A DNA stretch of 44,045 nucleotides, from assembly GCA_002309635.1 (NCBI GenBank), contig DBXO01000013.1, positions 53,355-97,399 on the forward strand. The letters run 5' to 3'. Origin of the DNA: Ruminococcus flavefaciens (GTDB lineage Bacteria > Bacillota > Clostridia > Oscillospirales > Ruminococcaceae). Position 1 is the first letter of the stretch. Each line of letters begins with the position of its first letter. Below are positions 24,455-32,544 of the stretch, in pieces. The notes under the pieces were generated by a model. The model searched no databases, was not told the origin of the DNA, and was given only the letters and a program-made list of their open reading frames with translations. Both the position numbers and the translations under genes were made by a program.

Positions 24455-25345
24455 TCAGGTCTTATCCTGATTTACGGAAAAGATATCTGCCACCTCGGTG
24501 AGTGTGATATAGGCAAGAGGATCTATTTTCTGCACTGTATCCTTCATTTTCATGACCTGAAAACGGTTCACCACGAAGTACAGAACGGTGCGTTCCTCTC
24601 CCGAATAGCCGCCCACAGCCTTTATGAGCGTCATTCCGCAGCCGAACTGCGCCATAAGCTCCTTTTTTATGGCGTCGGGGCGGGCGGTTATTATCATTGC
24701 CGCCTTTTCGCGCTGGAGACCGTCAACTATATAGTCCACCGTCTTAAGAGCAGCTCCATAGGTGACTATTGAGTAAAGGGGCAGTATCCAGCTGTGGATA
24801 ACGACTCCGCAGAGAATATACAGTATCACATTGTAGACCATGACGAAGGAGCCCACGGAAAGCCCAAGGCGCTTTGCAAATATGACCGCCATGACCTCTA
24901 TGCCGTCCATAGCTCCGCCGAAGCGTATGGCAAGACCGCTGCCTATACCCGATATAACTCCGCCGAACAGGGCGCACAGAAGCAGATCAGTGCCTGCAAG
25001 CGGCGAGGCAATGCTCACATCTACGGGCAGTACATCGGTTATCAGCCAGGCCATAACAGAATACACGGCTACAGTGTATATCGCCGATATGGTGAAGCTT
25101 CCGCCCTGCTTTTTCAGGCCGTAGAGAAACAGCGGTATATTGAGGACTATCAGGAAAACCGAGAGAGACAGCACATCGGGGGTTATCTGCGCAAGAAGCA
25201 TAGATGTGCCCGAAATTCCGCTGTCATAGAGCTTAACAGGCATAAGGAAAAGGGTTATGCCGAAAGCGTTGACTATGCCCGCAATAGTCAGCATAAAAAG
25301 ACGGAACGGGCTTATTTCTTTTATAATACCGATTATTTTTTTCAT
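24455..25345 (-). CDS. YitT family membrane protein
   Basis: A 296-residue protein of the YitT family, found in several copies in most Firmicutes, function unsettled. Five or six membrane helices (about 15-200) include GIVNAFGITLFLMPVKLYDSG and GLAIRFGGAMDGIEVMAV. A C-terminal cytoplasmic DUF2179 domain runs from KAAMIITARPDAIKKELMAQ to the end. ATG 25345 has AGGAGG 6 bases upstream; the frame extends to 25435 through the terminator hairpin and is rejected. It may be read through from the 68-residue gene upstream. Confidence 0.92.
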   Translation of the reverse strand: MKKIIGIIKEISPFRLFMLTIAGIVNAFGITLFLMPVKLYDSGISGTSMLLAQITPDVLSLSVFLIVLNIPLFLYGLKKQGGSFTISAIYTVAVYSVMAWLITDVLPVDVSIASPLAGTDLLLCALFGGVISGIGSGLAIRFGGAMDGIEVMAVIFAKRLGLSVGSFVMVYNVILYILCGVVIHSWILPLYSIVTYGAALKTVDYIVDGLQREKAAMIITARPDAIKKELMAQFGCGMTLIKAVGGYSGEERTVLYFVVNRFQVMKMKDTVQKIDPLAYITLTEVADIFSVNQDKT

Positions 25346-25374
25346 TTGTGCCTCCTGTGTGGGGTACTGTTGCG

Positions 25375-25406
25375 AAAAAGGGGCACTTTCCATACGAAAA
25401 TGCCCC
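25375..25406 (-). terminator. terminator between the 68-residue gene and yitT
   Basis: An 11-base stem with one wobble pair (25380-25390 with 25396-25406, loop CATAC) followed on the minus strand by five T. Confidence 0.8.
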
Positions 25407-25415
25407 TTTGCACGA

Positions 25416-25622
25416 TCACTTCTTGATCTTGTCAACGATATCGCCGACTTTTTCCTTTACCTTTTCGATGTTCTCCTTGGTAGCCACCTTGCTGACCATA
25501 TCCTTGGCCTTTTCAATGTTGTCCTTAGTTGCTACCTTAGAAACTGTCTTTTCGATCTTCTCATCGGGAAGGTCGATGCCTGTTTTTTTCTCGACGAATT
25601 CTACTGCCTTTTTGATCTCCAT
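25416..25622 (-). CDS. small helical protein with an internal repeat
   Basis: A 68-residue, lysine- and glutamate-rich protein with no signal peptide. A unit of about 14 residues occurs twice: SKVATKDNIEKAKDMV and SKVATKENIEKVKEKV. The pattern of charges and small hydrophobics every 3-4 residues suggests long amphipathic helices, reminiscent of small stress-linked or LEA-like proteins, but no family was recognised. AGAAGG lies about 10 bases upstream, and it has its own promoter and terminator, which supports a real gene. Confidence 0.75.
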   Translation of the reverse strand: MEIKKAVEFVEKKTGIDLPDEKIEKTVSKVATKDNIEKAKDMVSKVATKENIEKVKEKVGDIVDKIKK

Positions 25623-25658
25623 AGGGGGATACCTTCTTTCGATAAAATTTATATTTTT

Positions 25659-25687
25659 ATTGTATCACATTTTTTTGTCAAATGCAA
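25659..25687 (-). promoter_or_regulatory. sigma-A promoter of the 68-residue gene
   Basis: TTGCAT, 17 bases, TACAAT on the minus strand, with TGTGA directly before the -10. Confidence 0.6.
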
Positions 25688-25778
25688 TATTCCTGTGTGA
25701 TTTTTTGAATGTGATATTAAATTTACCGTAAAACAGGCAATTGCAACCGCCGATTGACAAATTGTAAAGCACGGTTGC

Positions 25779-25807
25779 TTGTGTGTAACCGCATGAAATG
25801 CTAAAAT
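25779..25807 (+). promoter_or_regulatory. possible promoter of the XRE regulator
   Basis: TTGTGT, 17 bases, TAAAAT. A perfect TTGACA at 25754-25759 lacks a -10 at the right distance. Confidence 0.4.
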
Positions 25808-25862
25808 AAGACCATAGACAGCGGGGTGCTCTCCGCAGAAAACAACAACGGAGGATATACAT

Positions 25863-26828
25863 ATGATACTTGCAGACAAGATAATCGAACTGAGGAAAAA
25901 GGCGGGCATGTCACAGGAGGAGCTTGCTGAAAAGCTTGGAGTGAGCCGTCAGTCAATATCAAAATGGGAGGGCGCCCAGTCCACACCCGACCTCAACCGT
26001 ATATTACAGCTCTCGGAAATATTCGGAATAAGCACCGATACATTATTAAAAGACTCCGAGGAGCTCTCAGAGACCTCAGCCCCGGTGAAGGAGACAGTGG
26101 AAACTGAACCCCCTCTCCGCAAGGTCTCAATGGAGGAGGCAAACAGCTTCCTTGCCGTCAATGAGAAGAACTCGCTGCGCACGGCTGTGGGAGTGGTACT
26201 ATGCATACTCTGCTTTGTACCGCTGATAGTCCTTGACGAACTTACAGATCTGGGAGACCTTATAGGCATACCATTAATGTTTATACTTATAGCTGCAGCG
26301 GTAACTCTCTTTATAATCTCGGGTCAGCAGATGAAGCCCTACGAGTACCTCGAAAAAGAGGGAATAGACACGGAGTACGGCATATCGGGAATGGTCACGG
26401 ATAAGAAGTCAAAATACGAGCAGAAGTATACTCTCAGCATAGTCATAGGAGTTGTACTGTTCATACTGTCCTTTGTCCCGACCATAATCATCGAAGAGCT
26501 TTTCGGCGAAAACGCTCTTACAGAAGCCGTTGAACCCACACTTCTGTTTGTTTTCATAGCCGCAGGCGTCGGTATAATCACACGTACCTCGATAATAATG
26601 GAGGGCTACAGAAAGCTCCTTGAGGAGGACGGCTATACCCGTGAGAAGAAAGCATGCAAAAAAGGCCCGAACCCTGTTATGATCGTATACTGGTGCCTGG
26701 TCACAACCCTGTATATCGGTCTCAGCTTTCTCACCAAAAGGTGGGATATGACATGGCTCATATGGGTGATCGCAGGTATCCTCACCCCTGTGGTGCTGAT
26801 AATCTCGAATAAATCAAAGAACAAATGA
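25863..26828 (+). CDS. XRE-family regulator fused to a multi-helix membrane domain
   Basis: A 321-residue protein. Residues 1-65 are a helix-turn-helix DNA-binding domain (MSQEELAEKLGVSRQSISKW with the recognition helix). After a linker, about six membrane helices follow. The membrane part is duplicated: VGVVLCILCFVPLIV and IGVVLFILSFVPTII occupy the same place in each half. This links a DNA-binding head to the membrane, a layout common in Clostridia for envelope-stress or antibiotic-response regulators, though the signal is unknown. GGAGG lies 8 bases before ATG 25863. The 58-residue peptide gene follows 103 bases later. Confidence 0.9.
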   Translation: MILADKIIELRKKAGMSQEELAEKLGVSRQSISKWEGAQSTPDLNRILQLSEIFGISTDTLLKDSEELSETSAPVKETVETEPPLRKVSMEEANSFLAVNEKNSLRTAVGVVLCILCFVPLIVLDELTDLGDLIGIPLMFILIAAAVTLFIISGQQMKPYEYLEKEGIDTEYGISGMVTDKKSKYEQKYTLSIVIGVVLFILSFVPTIIIEELFGENALTEAVEPTLLFVFIAAGVGIITRTSIIMEGYRKLLEEDGYTREKKACKKGPNPVMIVYWCLVTTLYIGLSFLTKRWDMTWLIWVIAGILTPVVLIISNKSKNK

Positions 26829-26837
26829 CATATGTCA
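26826..26837. promoter_or_regulatory. palindrome at the regulator's stop codon, possible operator
   Basis: TGACATATGTCA is a perfect 12-base palindrome, and TGACA recurs at 26847 and 26854 nearby. It could be a binding site for the upstream XRE protein; this is inference only. Confidence 0.3.
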
Positions 26838-26867
26838 CTCGGAAAGTGACAAATGACATCTGTTAAA

Positions 26868-26925
26868 ACTCCCGATAAGGTGATATGATAATAACATACC
26901 ACAGAGGTAAAATTTATCAGGGAGT
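26868..26925 (+). promoter_or_regulatory. hairpin that can hide the ribosome site of the 58-residue peptide
   Basis: ACTCCCGATAA (26868-26878) pairs with TTATCAGGGAGT (26914-26925) with a one-base bulge, covering the GGGAG ribosome site. The 35-base loop holds TATGAT at 26884-26889, a possible -10. Confidence 0.45.
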
Positions 26926-26931
26926 GATATC

Positions 26932-27108
26932 ATGGTATTATTGATAATTCTTATAGCAGGTATTATGCTGCCAGCACTTGACAGTATCGTAAACAGTATG
27001 CTAATGCTTGCGGGAATAGCAGCTGCTGCGGCATTTCTGAGAAAAAAGTCCTCATACATGGACGATTACATCACATCCTGCAAAGAAAAAGACAACAGAT
27101 TCAGATAA
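26932..27108 (+). CDS. 58-residue membrane peptide
   Basis: A short gene translated by eye: MVLLIILIAGIMLPALDSIV opens a hydrophobic stretch, a second one follows (about 22-36), then a basic RKK and a charged tail ending DNRFR. One or two membrane spans are expected with the tail in the cytoplasm. GGGAG lies 7 bases before ATG 26932. The ribosome site is part of an 11-base-pair stem formed by 26868-26878 and 26914-26925. No family was recognised; a small accessory partner of the regulator or a toxin-like peptide are both possible. Confidence 0.6.
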   Translation: MVLLIILIAGIMLPALDSIVNSMLMLAGIAAAAAFLRKKSSYMDDYITSCKEKDNRFR

Positions 27109-27130
27109 TAATGCAAATATGATAATACTA

Positions 27131-27156
27131 AAATAAAGGGCGCCCAATGGGCGCCC
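27131..27156 (-). terminator. terminator of the ior-paaK operon
   Basis: GGGCGCCC (27138-27145) and GGGCGCCC (27149-27156) form a perfect 8-base stem; on the minus strand TTTATTTTAG follows. Confidence 0.8.
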
Positions 27157-27172
27157 TTCCGGTTTCTTATAA

Positions 27173-27646
27173 CTAATTGCTAAGATACTGCTCGATAACA
27201 TCAAGCTCCCCGTAGGTGCGCAGAAGCGTATACCCCGTATTTTCCAGCACCGCATTCACGAAATCGTCTCTTTCCACGCGGTCGGGACGTGCGTGCGAGC
27301 TGTCGTCCAGCTCGATAAGTGCAACTATGGCCGTTTCCTCGTCAGCAAGAGCAAAGTCGATATGCTTTGCCTTTATCTTGTTGAAGCACTCCATCCAGTA
27401 GGGGTTCTCAGCCTTGGGCTTTGGCTCGATAAGGTCAGCAAGACGGACCTTTGTGTATATGCTGAGCCCGTATTCGTCCGCAAGTGGCTTAAGTATCCTG
27501 TAAAACTCATACTCCCTGTCCGTGAGAATGGTCTTTGCGGTAAAAAGCTTGGTTATATCGGGTCTGTGCAGTCTCCTGTACAGCCATACCGCAAACAATA
27601 CCACAGCTGCAAGGAACAGCAGAGCGAGCATTTCGTTTCCGTTCAT
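27173..27646 (-). CDS. membrane-anchored DUF2726-like protein
   Basis: A 157-residue protein with one N-terminal membrane helix (about 5-24) and a soluble domain resembling DUF2726, which has a restriction-endonuclease-like fold. The marks are LTDREYEFYRILKPLA, HIDFALADEETAIVALIELDDSSH and ERDDFVNAVLENTGYTLLRT. Many relatives carry a lysine after RD-x-F; here it appears to be valine, so nuclease activity is doubtful (from memory of the family). ATG 27646 starts one base after the stop of the upstream lipoprotein gene, so translation is coupled. Last gene of the operon. Confidence 0.8.
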   Translation of the reverse strand: MNGNEMLALLFLAAVVLFAVWLYRRLHRPDITKLFTAKTILTDREYEFYRILKPLADEYGLSIYTKVRLADLIEPKPKAENPYWMECFNKIKAKHIDFALADEETAIVALIELDDSSHARPDRVERDDFVNAVLENTGYTLLRTYGELDVIEQYLSN

Positions 27647-27647
27647 A

Positions 27648-28748
27648 TCACTTATCCGAGTGTATCTTGTCGGCAATTCTGCCATTTTCGTCTATTTCGG
27701 CAAGGCTGTGCCCGAAGGCTCCCGAGCCGCCGCTTACAAAGAGCCTGTCACCGGCTGTGCACAGACCCTCGATGAAGTCGGTATTATCAAGGTCGCTTAC
27801 CCTGAGTATCTCCTCCGCCCTGCCGTCCCCGTCCATGACAAAGACCGACTTTGCATTGGTATAGTAAAGCTTTCCCTTGTATATGCAGAAGCCCATGCAG
27901 CCCCTGTCCGTAACGGTCTCCTCGGAATTTCCCGACAAAGAATTGCGGCAGAGGCACTGGTTCTTTATATAGTAGAGGCTGTCGTCCACGATATAGGGAC
28001 TGCTGCCCGAGCTTATCTCGGTGAATCTGCCGTTTTCGCCGAATATCCTTATATGCTCGTTAATGCTTATGCGGTAGGTGCAGATAAGCGACTTTTTGCC
28101 ATTTACCTCTGCAACTCCCACTATACGTGCATTTTTATACTCCAGCGAATACTCTTTGCTGTCAGTCTTTCCCGAGTAGTCCATAGACTTTATAACCGTA
28201 CCGCTGTCTGAAGGACAGGTAAAGTATATCTTATCCCCGGTGAAGAAGAACTCTTCGCGCTCGGGGACGGGATAGTCCCTTTCGGCAGTCTCCGCATTGA
28301 GGGGCTTCGACTTTCCGTCCATGTACTCGCATATACCCTCATCTGGAGAGTAATAGTACAGCCTGGTGCCGTCTGTGTGGAGCATAAGGCTCCTTGACGG
28401 GAATTTCAGCTCCTGGGTATGACCCTTTCTGTCATCGAGGATATACACGTCCTCTCCGCCGTTGTTGCCGTTTTTGCCTGATAAGTATACGTACGAACCG
28501 TTATCCAGAAGGTATACGTACTGAGGGCGGTTCATCTCCGAAAGGTCGGAGGGCTTGCCGAAGTCGGTGATATCGGTCTTTTTATGCTTTACGGCCGGTT
28601 CCTCCGAGGGTCTTGTCTCTTCAGAAACAGAAGCCTCAAAAACAGGCTCCGCAGTATTATCGTATCCTGAATTATGATCTGAACAGCCAGTAACGAGAGG
28701 CGCTGCAAGGAGCGCCCCCATTACTGCTGAAATTATAGCTTTTTTCAT
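27648..28748 (-). CDS. lipoprotein, probable beta-propeller
   Basis: A 366-residue protein with lipobox LVTGC (Cys about residue 22) and a T/E/P-rich linker. The rest shows repeated strand-turn-strand units with aromatic-glycine turns (YVYLSGKNGNN, LYYYSPDEGI, KIYFTCPSDSG, SLYYIKNQCL, KLYYTNAKSV, RLFVSGGSG), suggesting a six- or seven-blade propeller outside the membrane. Its ATG overlaps the paaK stop (TGATG), so it is translated with the enzyme genes. No enzyme motif was seen. The larger lipoprotein at 42348-43613 has the same layout. Confidence 0.8.
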   Translation of the reverse strand: MKKAIISAVMGALLAAPLVTGCSDHNSGYDNTAEPVFEASVSEETRPSEEPAVKHKKTDITDFGKPSDLSEMNRPQYVYLLDNGSYVYLSGKNGNNGGEDVYILDDRKGHTQELKFPSRSLMLHTDGTRLYYYSPDEGICEYMDGKSKPLNAETAERDYPVPEREEFFFTGDKIYFTCPSDSGTVIKSMDYSGKTDSKEYSLEYKNARIVGVAEVNGKKSLICTYRISINEHIRIFGENGRFTEISSGSSPYIVDDSLYYIKNQCLCRNSLSGNSEETVTDRGCMGFCIYKGKLYYTNAKSVFVMDGDGRAEEILRVSDLDNTDFIEGLCTAGDRLFVSGGSGAFGHSLAEIDENGRIADKIHSDK

Positions 28749-29983
28749 CAGTCAAATCTCTCGTCGATAACTCTTGCAGTCTTCTTCATGCTTCTCGGGA
28801 GCACGCCTACTTCAACTACCTTAACGATAGGTGTGAAGCCTATCCTGCTCTTTACCTTTTCGGCTATCTTCTTGCTGAGTGTTGCGAAGTCCACATCACC
28901 TGTGGATTCAACGTAGATACGCATGGTATCCTTGCCGTCAAGGTGAGAGATACGTATCTGATACTCGCTGGAGCTCTCGCTGAATTCTGCAAGTACCTCC
29001 TCTATCTGGCTGGGGAATACATTTACGCCCTTAATCTTCATCATGTCGTCTGTACGTCCCATGATAACGTCTATTCTCGGGTAGCAGCGTCCGCACCTGC
29101 ACTTTCCGGGAACTATTCTCGAAAGGTCGTGGGTCCTGTATCTGATAAGGGGAGCGCCTTCCTTAACGAGAGTAGTTATTACTATCTCTCCCATTTCGCC
29201 GTCGGGTACAGGCTCGCCTGTCTTGGGGTCGATTATCTCGATGTATATAAAGTCGTCCCAGTAGTGCATAGCCTTCTCGCCGGGGCAGTTGATACCGATA
29301 CCCGGTCCGTATATCTCGGTGAGACCGTAGATATCGAAAAGCTCTATACCGAGCTCGTTGTGGATACGCTCGCGCATTTTGTCGCTCCAGCGCTCGGAGC
29401 CGATAACGCCCTTCTTAAGGTGTATCTTGTCCTTGATGCCGCGCTTCTCTATCTCCTCTGCAAGAAGAAGAGCATATGAGGATGTGGAACAGAGTACCGT
29501 GCTCTTGAGGTTCTGCATCATCTCAAGCTGCTTGTCCGTATTTCCCGGACCCATGGGGATTACCATAGCGCCCAGTTTCTCGGCTCCGTTCTGGAAACCG
29601 ATACCTGCTGTCCACAGACCGTAGCCGGGAGTTATCTGTATACGGTCCATATTTGTGATGCCTGCCGTCTCGTAGCAGCGCTTGAACATTATTGCCCAGT
29701 CGTCTACATCCTTGGCTGTATAGGGGATAATTACGGGAGTACCTGTAGTTCCCGATGATGAATGGATACGTACTATCTGATCCTCGGGAGCTGTCATAAG
29801 TCCGAGAGGATAAGCTTCACGGAGGTCCTTTTTCTCTGAGAACGGGAGCTTTGTAAAGTCCTCGGGAGTATCAACGTGTGTTATGCCTGCCTCCGCAAGC
29901 TTCTTTCCGTAAAAGCTGCCGGCCTCAACAAGAGCGCGAATACGGTCATTGACAAGGTCGAGCTGTTTCTGTGTGATCTGCAT
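28748..29983 (-). CDS. paaK: phenylacetate--CoA ligase
   Basis: A 411-residue adenylate-forming ligase converting an arylacetate (phenylacetate or indoleacetate), CoA and ATP to arylacetyl-CoA. The AMP-binding motif is HSSSGTTGTPVIIPYT, followed by PGYGLWTAGIGFQNG, DIYGLTEIYGPGIG, and near the end MGRTDDMMKIKGVNVFP. ATG 29983 follows GAAAGGAAG; a GTG at 30001 is the alternative. It starts 36 bases after iorB, and its partner enzyme catalyses the adjacent reaction, so the assignment by context is strong. Confidence 0.95.
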   Translation of the reverse strand: MQITQKQLDLVNDRIRALVEAGSFYGKKLAEAGITHVDTPEDFTKLPFSEKKDLREAYPLGLMTAPEDQIVRIHSSSGTTGTPVIIPYTAKDVDDWAIMFKRCYETAGITNMDRIQITPGYGLWTAGIGFQNGAEKLGAMVIPMGPGNTDKQLEMMQNLKSTVLCSTSSYALLLAEEIEKRGIKDKIHLKKGVIGSERWSDKMRERIHNELGIELFDIYGLTEIYGPGIGINCPGEKAMHYWDDFIYIEIIDPKTGEPVPDGEMGEIVITTLVKEGAPLIRYRTHDLSRIVPGKCRCGRCYPRIDVIMGRTDDMMKIKGVNVFPSQIEEVLAEFSESSSEYQIRISHLDGKDTMRIYVESTGDVDFATLSKKIAEKVKSRIGFTPIVKVVEVGVLPRSMKKTARVIDERFD

Positions 29984-30019
29984 TTTTCTTCTTCCTTTCA
30001 CCTGATTTGATTCAATGCA

Positions 30020-30592
30020 TTAAAGATCGTACCTCAGAGCCTTGCTGTTCAGCTCTACGAACTGAGGTTTAACTGTCTTTTTCATGGTATCCTCTATGTC
30101 GTCAACCGAGAACGGCAGCACGTCGTTTCGTACAGACGCACCCAGCATTATCATATTCAGCACCTTCGGGGAACCTATCTCCTCGCATGCCTTCGTACCG
30201 TCAACGAGAAGCACATTCTTCACGTTGCGCTGAAGATACTCTGTCATTTCTTTTCCGGTATAGTCGGAACCGCTGAGAGTAGCGGTAACGGGCATTATGG
30301 GGTGGGTATTGACTACAACCTGTCCGCCGTCCCTGAGATAGGGCAGCATGCGTACTGCCTCGGCAGGCTCGAAACCGATGATTATATCCGCCGTCTTTTC
30401 GGGGAACATGGGGCAGTAGATATCGTCGCCCAGTCTCAGGAAGCTGAAAACGCTTCCGCCCTTCTGAGCCATACCGATAGTCTCGGCGCTCATTACGGGG
30501 ATATCATGCTCCATGGCAGTAGCGGCTATGAGCTTGGAGGTAAGGACTATTCCCTGACCGCCTACGCCGCAGATAAGGATATTACTCTGCAT
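30020..30592 (-). CDS. iorB: indolepyruvate:ferredoxin oxidoreductase, beta subunit
   Basis: A 190-residue gamma-type domain of the 2-oxoacid:ferredoxin oxidoreductase family. NILICGVGGQGIVLTSKL opens the fold, and SAETIGMAQKGGSVFSFLRLG is the family signature. With IorA it oxidises aryl pyruvates to arylacetyl-CoA, or runs in reverse to carboxylate them. ATG 30592 has AGGAGG 8 bases upstream; a GTG at 30601 would touch it. The gene overlaps the end of iorA by 11 bases, so the subunits are co-translated. Confidence 0.95.
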   Translation of the reverse strand: MQSNILICGVGGQGIVLTSKLIAATAMEHDIPVMSAETIGMAQKGGSVFSFLRLGDDIYCPMFPEKTADIIIGFEPAEAVRMLPYLRDGGQVVVNTHPIMPVTATLSGSDYTGKEMTEYLQRNVKNVLLVDGTKACEEIGSPKVLNMIMLGASVRNDVLPFSVDDIEDTMKKTVKPQFVELNSKALRYDL

Positions 30593-32399
30593 CTTCGCCA
30601 CCTCCTATTGCTTTGAAAGGACATACCTGCGAACAGAGCCCGCAGCCTGTACAAAGCGAATTCTCTATAGTTACCCTGCCGTCCCTGAGTACTATTCCAG
30701 GACAGCCGAGTGTCTTTATGCACTTCTTGCAGGATGTGCATTTTGCGCTGTCGATAACGGCTGGCTTATTGCCCTTGATAAGCACAGCGCAGGGGGACTT
30801 GAACACGATGGCCTTTACGCCCTTTTCTGCGGAAACCCGCTTCACTGTGTCTATAGCCTTACTGAGCTCAAGAGGATTTACGGTCTCGACGGTCTTTACT
30901 CCGACGCCCTTAAGTACCTCCTGTATGCTTACCTTTTCAACTACCTCTCCCATCATGGTGCGTCCTGTACCGGGGTGAGGCTGATGACCTGTCATGGCAG
31001 TCGTGGAGTTGTCAAGCACCACAAGTGTCATATCCGCCTGATTGTAAACTGCATTAACTGCTCCCGTGATAGCTGAGGCGAAGAATGTGGAGTCTCCAAC
31101 GAATGCAAAGCAGTTTGTGTCGGGCTCTATCTTGCCGATACCCTGGGTTATATTCACGCCTGCTCCCATACAGAGGCATGTATCCACCATATCGAGAGGC
31201 ATTGCGTTGCCGAGGGTATAGCAGCCAATATCTCCGCAGAAGACGCTCTTTTTACCCTTCATTGCTTCCTTTACTGCGAAGAATGAGGCTCTGTGAGGAC
31301 ATCCTGCACAGAGTACGGGAGGTCTTACGGGGAGAGCAGGGGGAGCTTCAAGCTCTGCTGCGGGTTTCTTCTCCCAGCCCATGAAATCGGCAATATCAGC
31401 TGCAACAGAAGCGCAGGTGTTTTCGCCTGCGTTCCTGACATGGTGAGTGAGCTTGCCCAGGATCGTTGTATTAAGGTGATACTTTCCGCAGATATATGTG
31501 AGTTCACGCTCAATTATCGGATCAAGCTCCTCGATACAGAGGACCTCGTCAAGTCCCTCGAGGAACTTCAGCGCAGCCTGCTCGGGGAACGGGAAAGGAG
31601 TCGATACCTTGAATACCTTCGGAGCCTTCTGTCCGCGGAGAGCCTCCATAGTGTAAGTATAGCTTATTCCGTGTGTGGCGATACCCTTACGGCAGCCCTT
31701 ATCATCAGCCGCTGTGATGATATTTCTGCTGTAATCCGAGAATACCTGCGAAAGCTCAACGTTCCGGGCTTCAATATTTATATGTGCGTTATAGGAAAGA
31801 CGGGGGAATATCACCCATTTTGAGGAATCCTTTACAAAGCCTTCGGGCTTGTTTATCCTGTACTCCTCCTTGTCCTTTACTTCGACCGAAGCATAGCCGT
31901 GACAGACTCTCGTTGTGGGTCTGAAAAGTACCGGGGTATGGTATTTTTCTGAATAATCAAATGCCTCCTGTATCATATCATAGGCTTCCTGCACAGATGA
32001 AGGGTCAAAGCATGGTAGCTTCGAGAATGAGGCGAAATGACGTGTATCCTGCTCGGTCTGAGATGATATGGGACCGGGATCGTCGGCAACAAGTATGACC
32101 ATTCCGCCCTTTACGCCTATATAGGCAAGGCTCATAAGCGGATCGGAGGCAACGTTCAGACCTACCTGCTTCATTGTAACCATTGAACGTGCTCCGCTGT
32201 AGGCAGCTCCTGCTCCGAGTTCAAGGGCAGCCTTTTCGTTTACGGACCACTCGACGTAGACCGAGCCGTCATTGACCTTTGCAGCGGTCTCAAGCACTTC
32301 CGTGGAGGGAGTGCCCGGATAGCCCGAAACAAGGTTCAGACCTGCCGCAACAGCGCCTCTTGCAATAGCGGCATTTCCCATTAAGAATTCCTTATGCAT
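30582..32399 (-). CDS. iorA: indolepyruvate:ferredoxin oxidoreductase, alpha subunit
   Basis: A 605-residue thiamine-pyrophosphate enzyme for indolepyruvate, phenylpyruvate and hydroxyphenylpyruvate. The N-terminal pyrimidine-binding domain shows GYPGTPSTEVLE and VEWSVNEKAALELGAGAA. The cofactor domain has GDIGCYTLGNAMPLDMVDT and VGDSTFFASAITGAVNAVYN. The C-terminus carries two [4Fe-4S] clusters, CTSCKKCIKTLGCPG and CTGCGLCSQVCPF. ATG 32399 has AAGGAG 9 bases upstream; the frame continues to 32483 only through the promoter. It leads the iorA-iorB-paaK-lipoprotein-DUF2726 operon. Confidence 0.96.
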   Translation of the reverse strand: MHKEFLMGNAAIARGAVAAGLNLVSGYPGTPSTEVLETAAKVNDGSVYVEWSVNEKAALELGAGAAYSGARSMVTMKQVGLNVASDPLMSLAYIGVKGGMVILVADDPGPISSQTEQDTRHFASFSKLPCFDPSSVQEAYDMIQEAFDYSEKYHTPVLFRPTTRVCHGYASVEVKDKEEYRINKPEGFVKDSSKWVIFPRLSYNAHINIEARNVELSQVFSDYSRNIITAADDKGCRKGIATHGISYTYTMEALRGQKAPKVFKVSTPFPFPEQAALKFLEGLDEVLCIEELDPIIERELTYICGKYHLNTTILGKLTHHVRNAGENTCASVAADIADFMGWEKKPAAELEAPPALPVRPPVLCAGCPHRASFFAVKEAMKGKKSVFCGDIGCYTLGNAMPLDMVDTCLCMGAGVNITQGIGKIEPDTNCFAFVGDSTFFASAITGAVNAVYNQADMTLVVLDNSTTAMTGHQPHPGTGRTMMGEVVEKVSIQEVLKGVGVKTVETVNPLELSKAIDTVKRVSAEKGVKAIVFKSPCAVLIKGNKPAVIDSAKCTSCKKCIKTLGCPGIVLRDGRVTIENSLCTGCGLCSQVCPFKAIGGGEDAE

Positions 32400-32454
32400 A
32401 TGATCTCTCCTTTTTATTTTATCCCTTGATCGCGATACTATAATTACATATTCA

Positions 32455-32483
32455 ATTATAGCACCCGCAGTGTACAATGTCAA
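32455..32483 (-). promoter_or_regulatory. full-consensus sigma-A promoter of the ior-paaK operon
   Basis: TTGACA, 17 bases, TATAAT on the minus strand, about 50 bases ahead of the iorA ATG. No leader structure was seen in the short 5' region. Confidence 0.9.
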
Positions 32484-32513
32484 AGGGAAACAGCGAAAAC
32501 TCTTTTATATAAT

Positions 32514-32542
32514 AAAAAGGACCGTTCAAAGCGGTCCTTTTT
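32514..32542. terminator. terminator of the lipoprotein cluster (works both ways)
   Basis: GGACCG (32519-32524) pairs with CGGTCC (32532-32537), flanked by A5 and T5, just after the stop at 32545. Confidence 0.8.
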
Positions 32543-32544
32543 GG

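Noticed and set aside
32400..32483. N-terminal extension of IorA
   Set aside because: It covers the -35 and -10 of the operon promoter and is not family-like.
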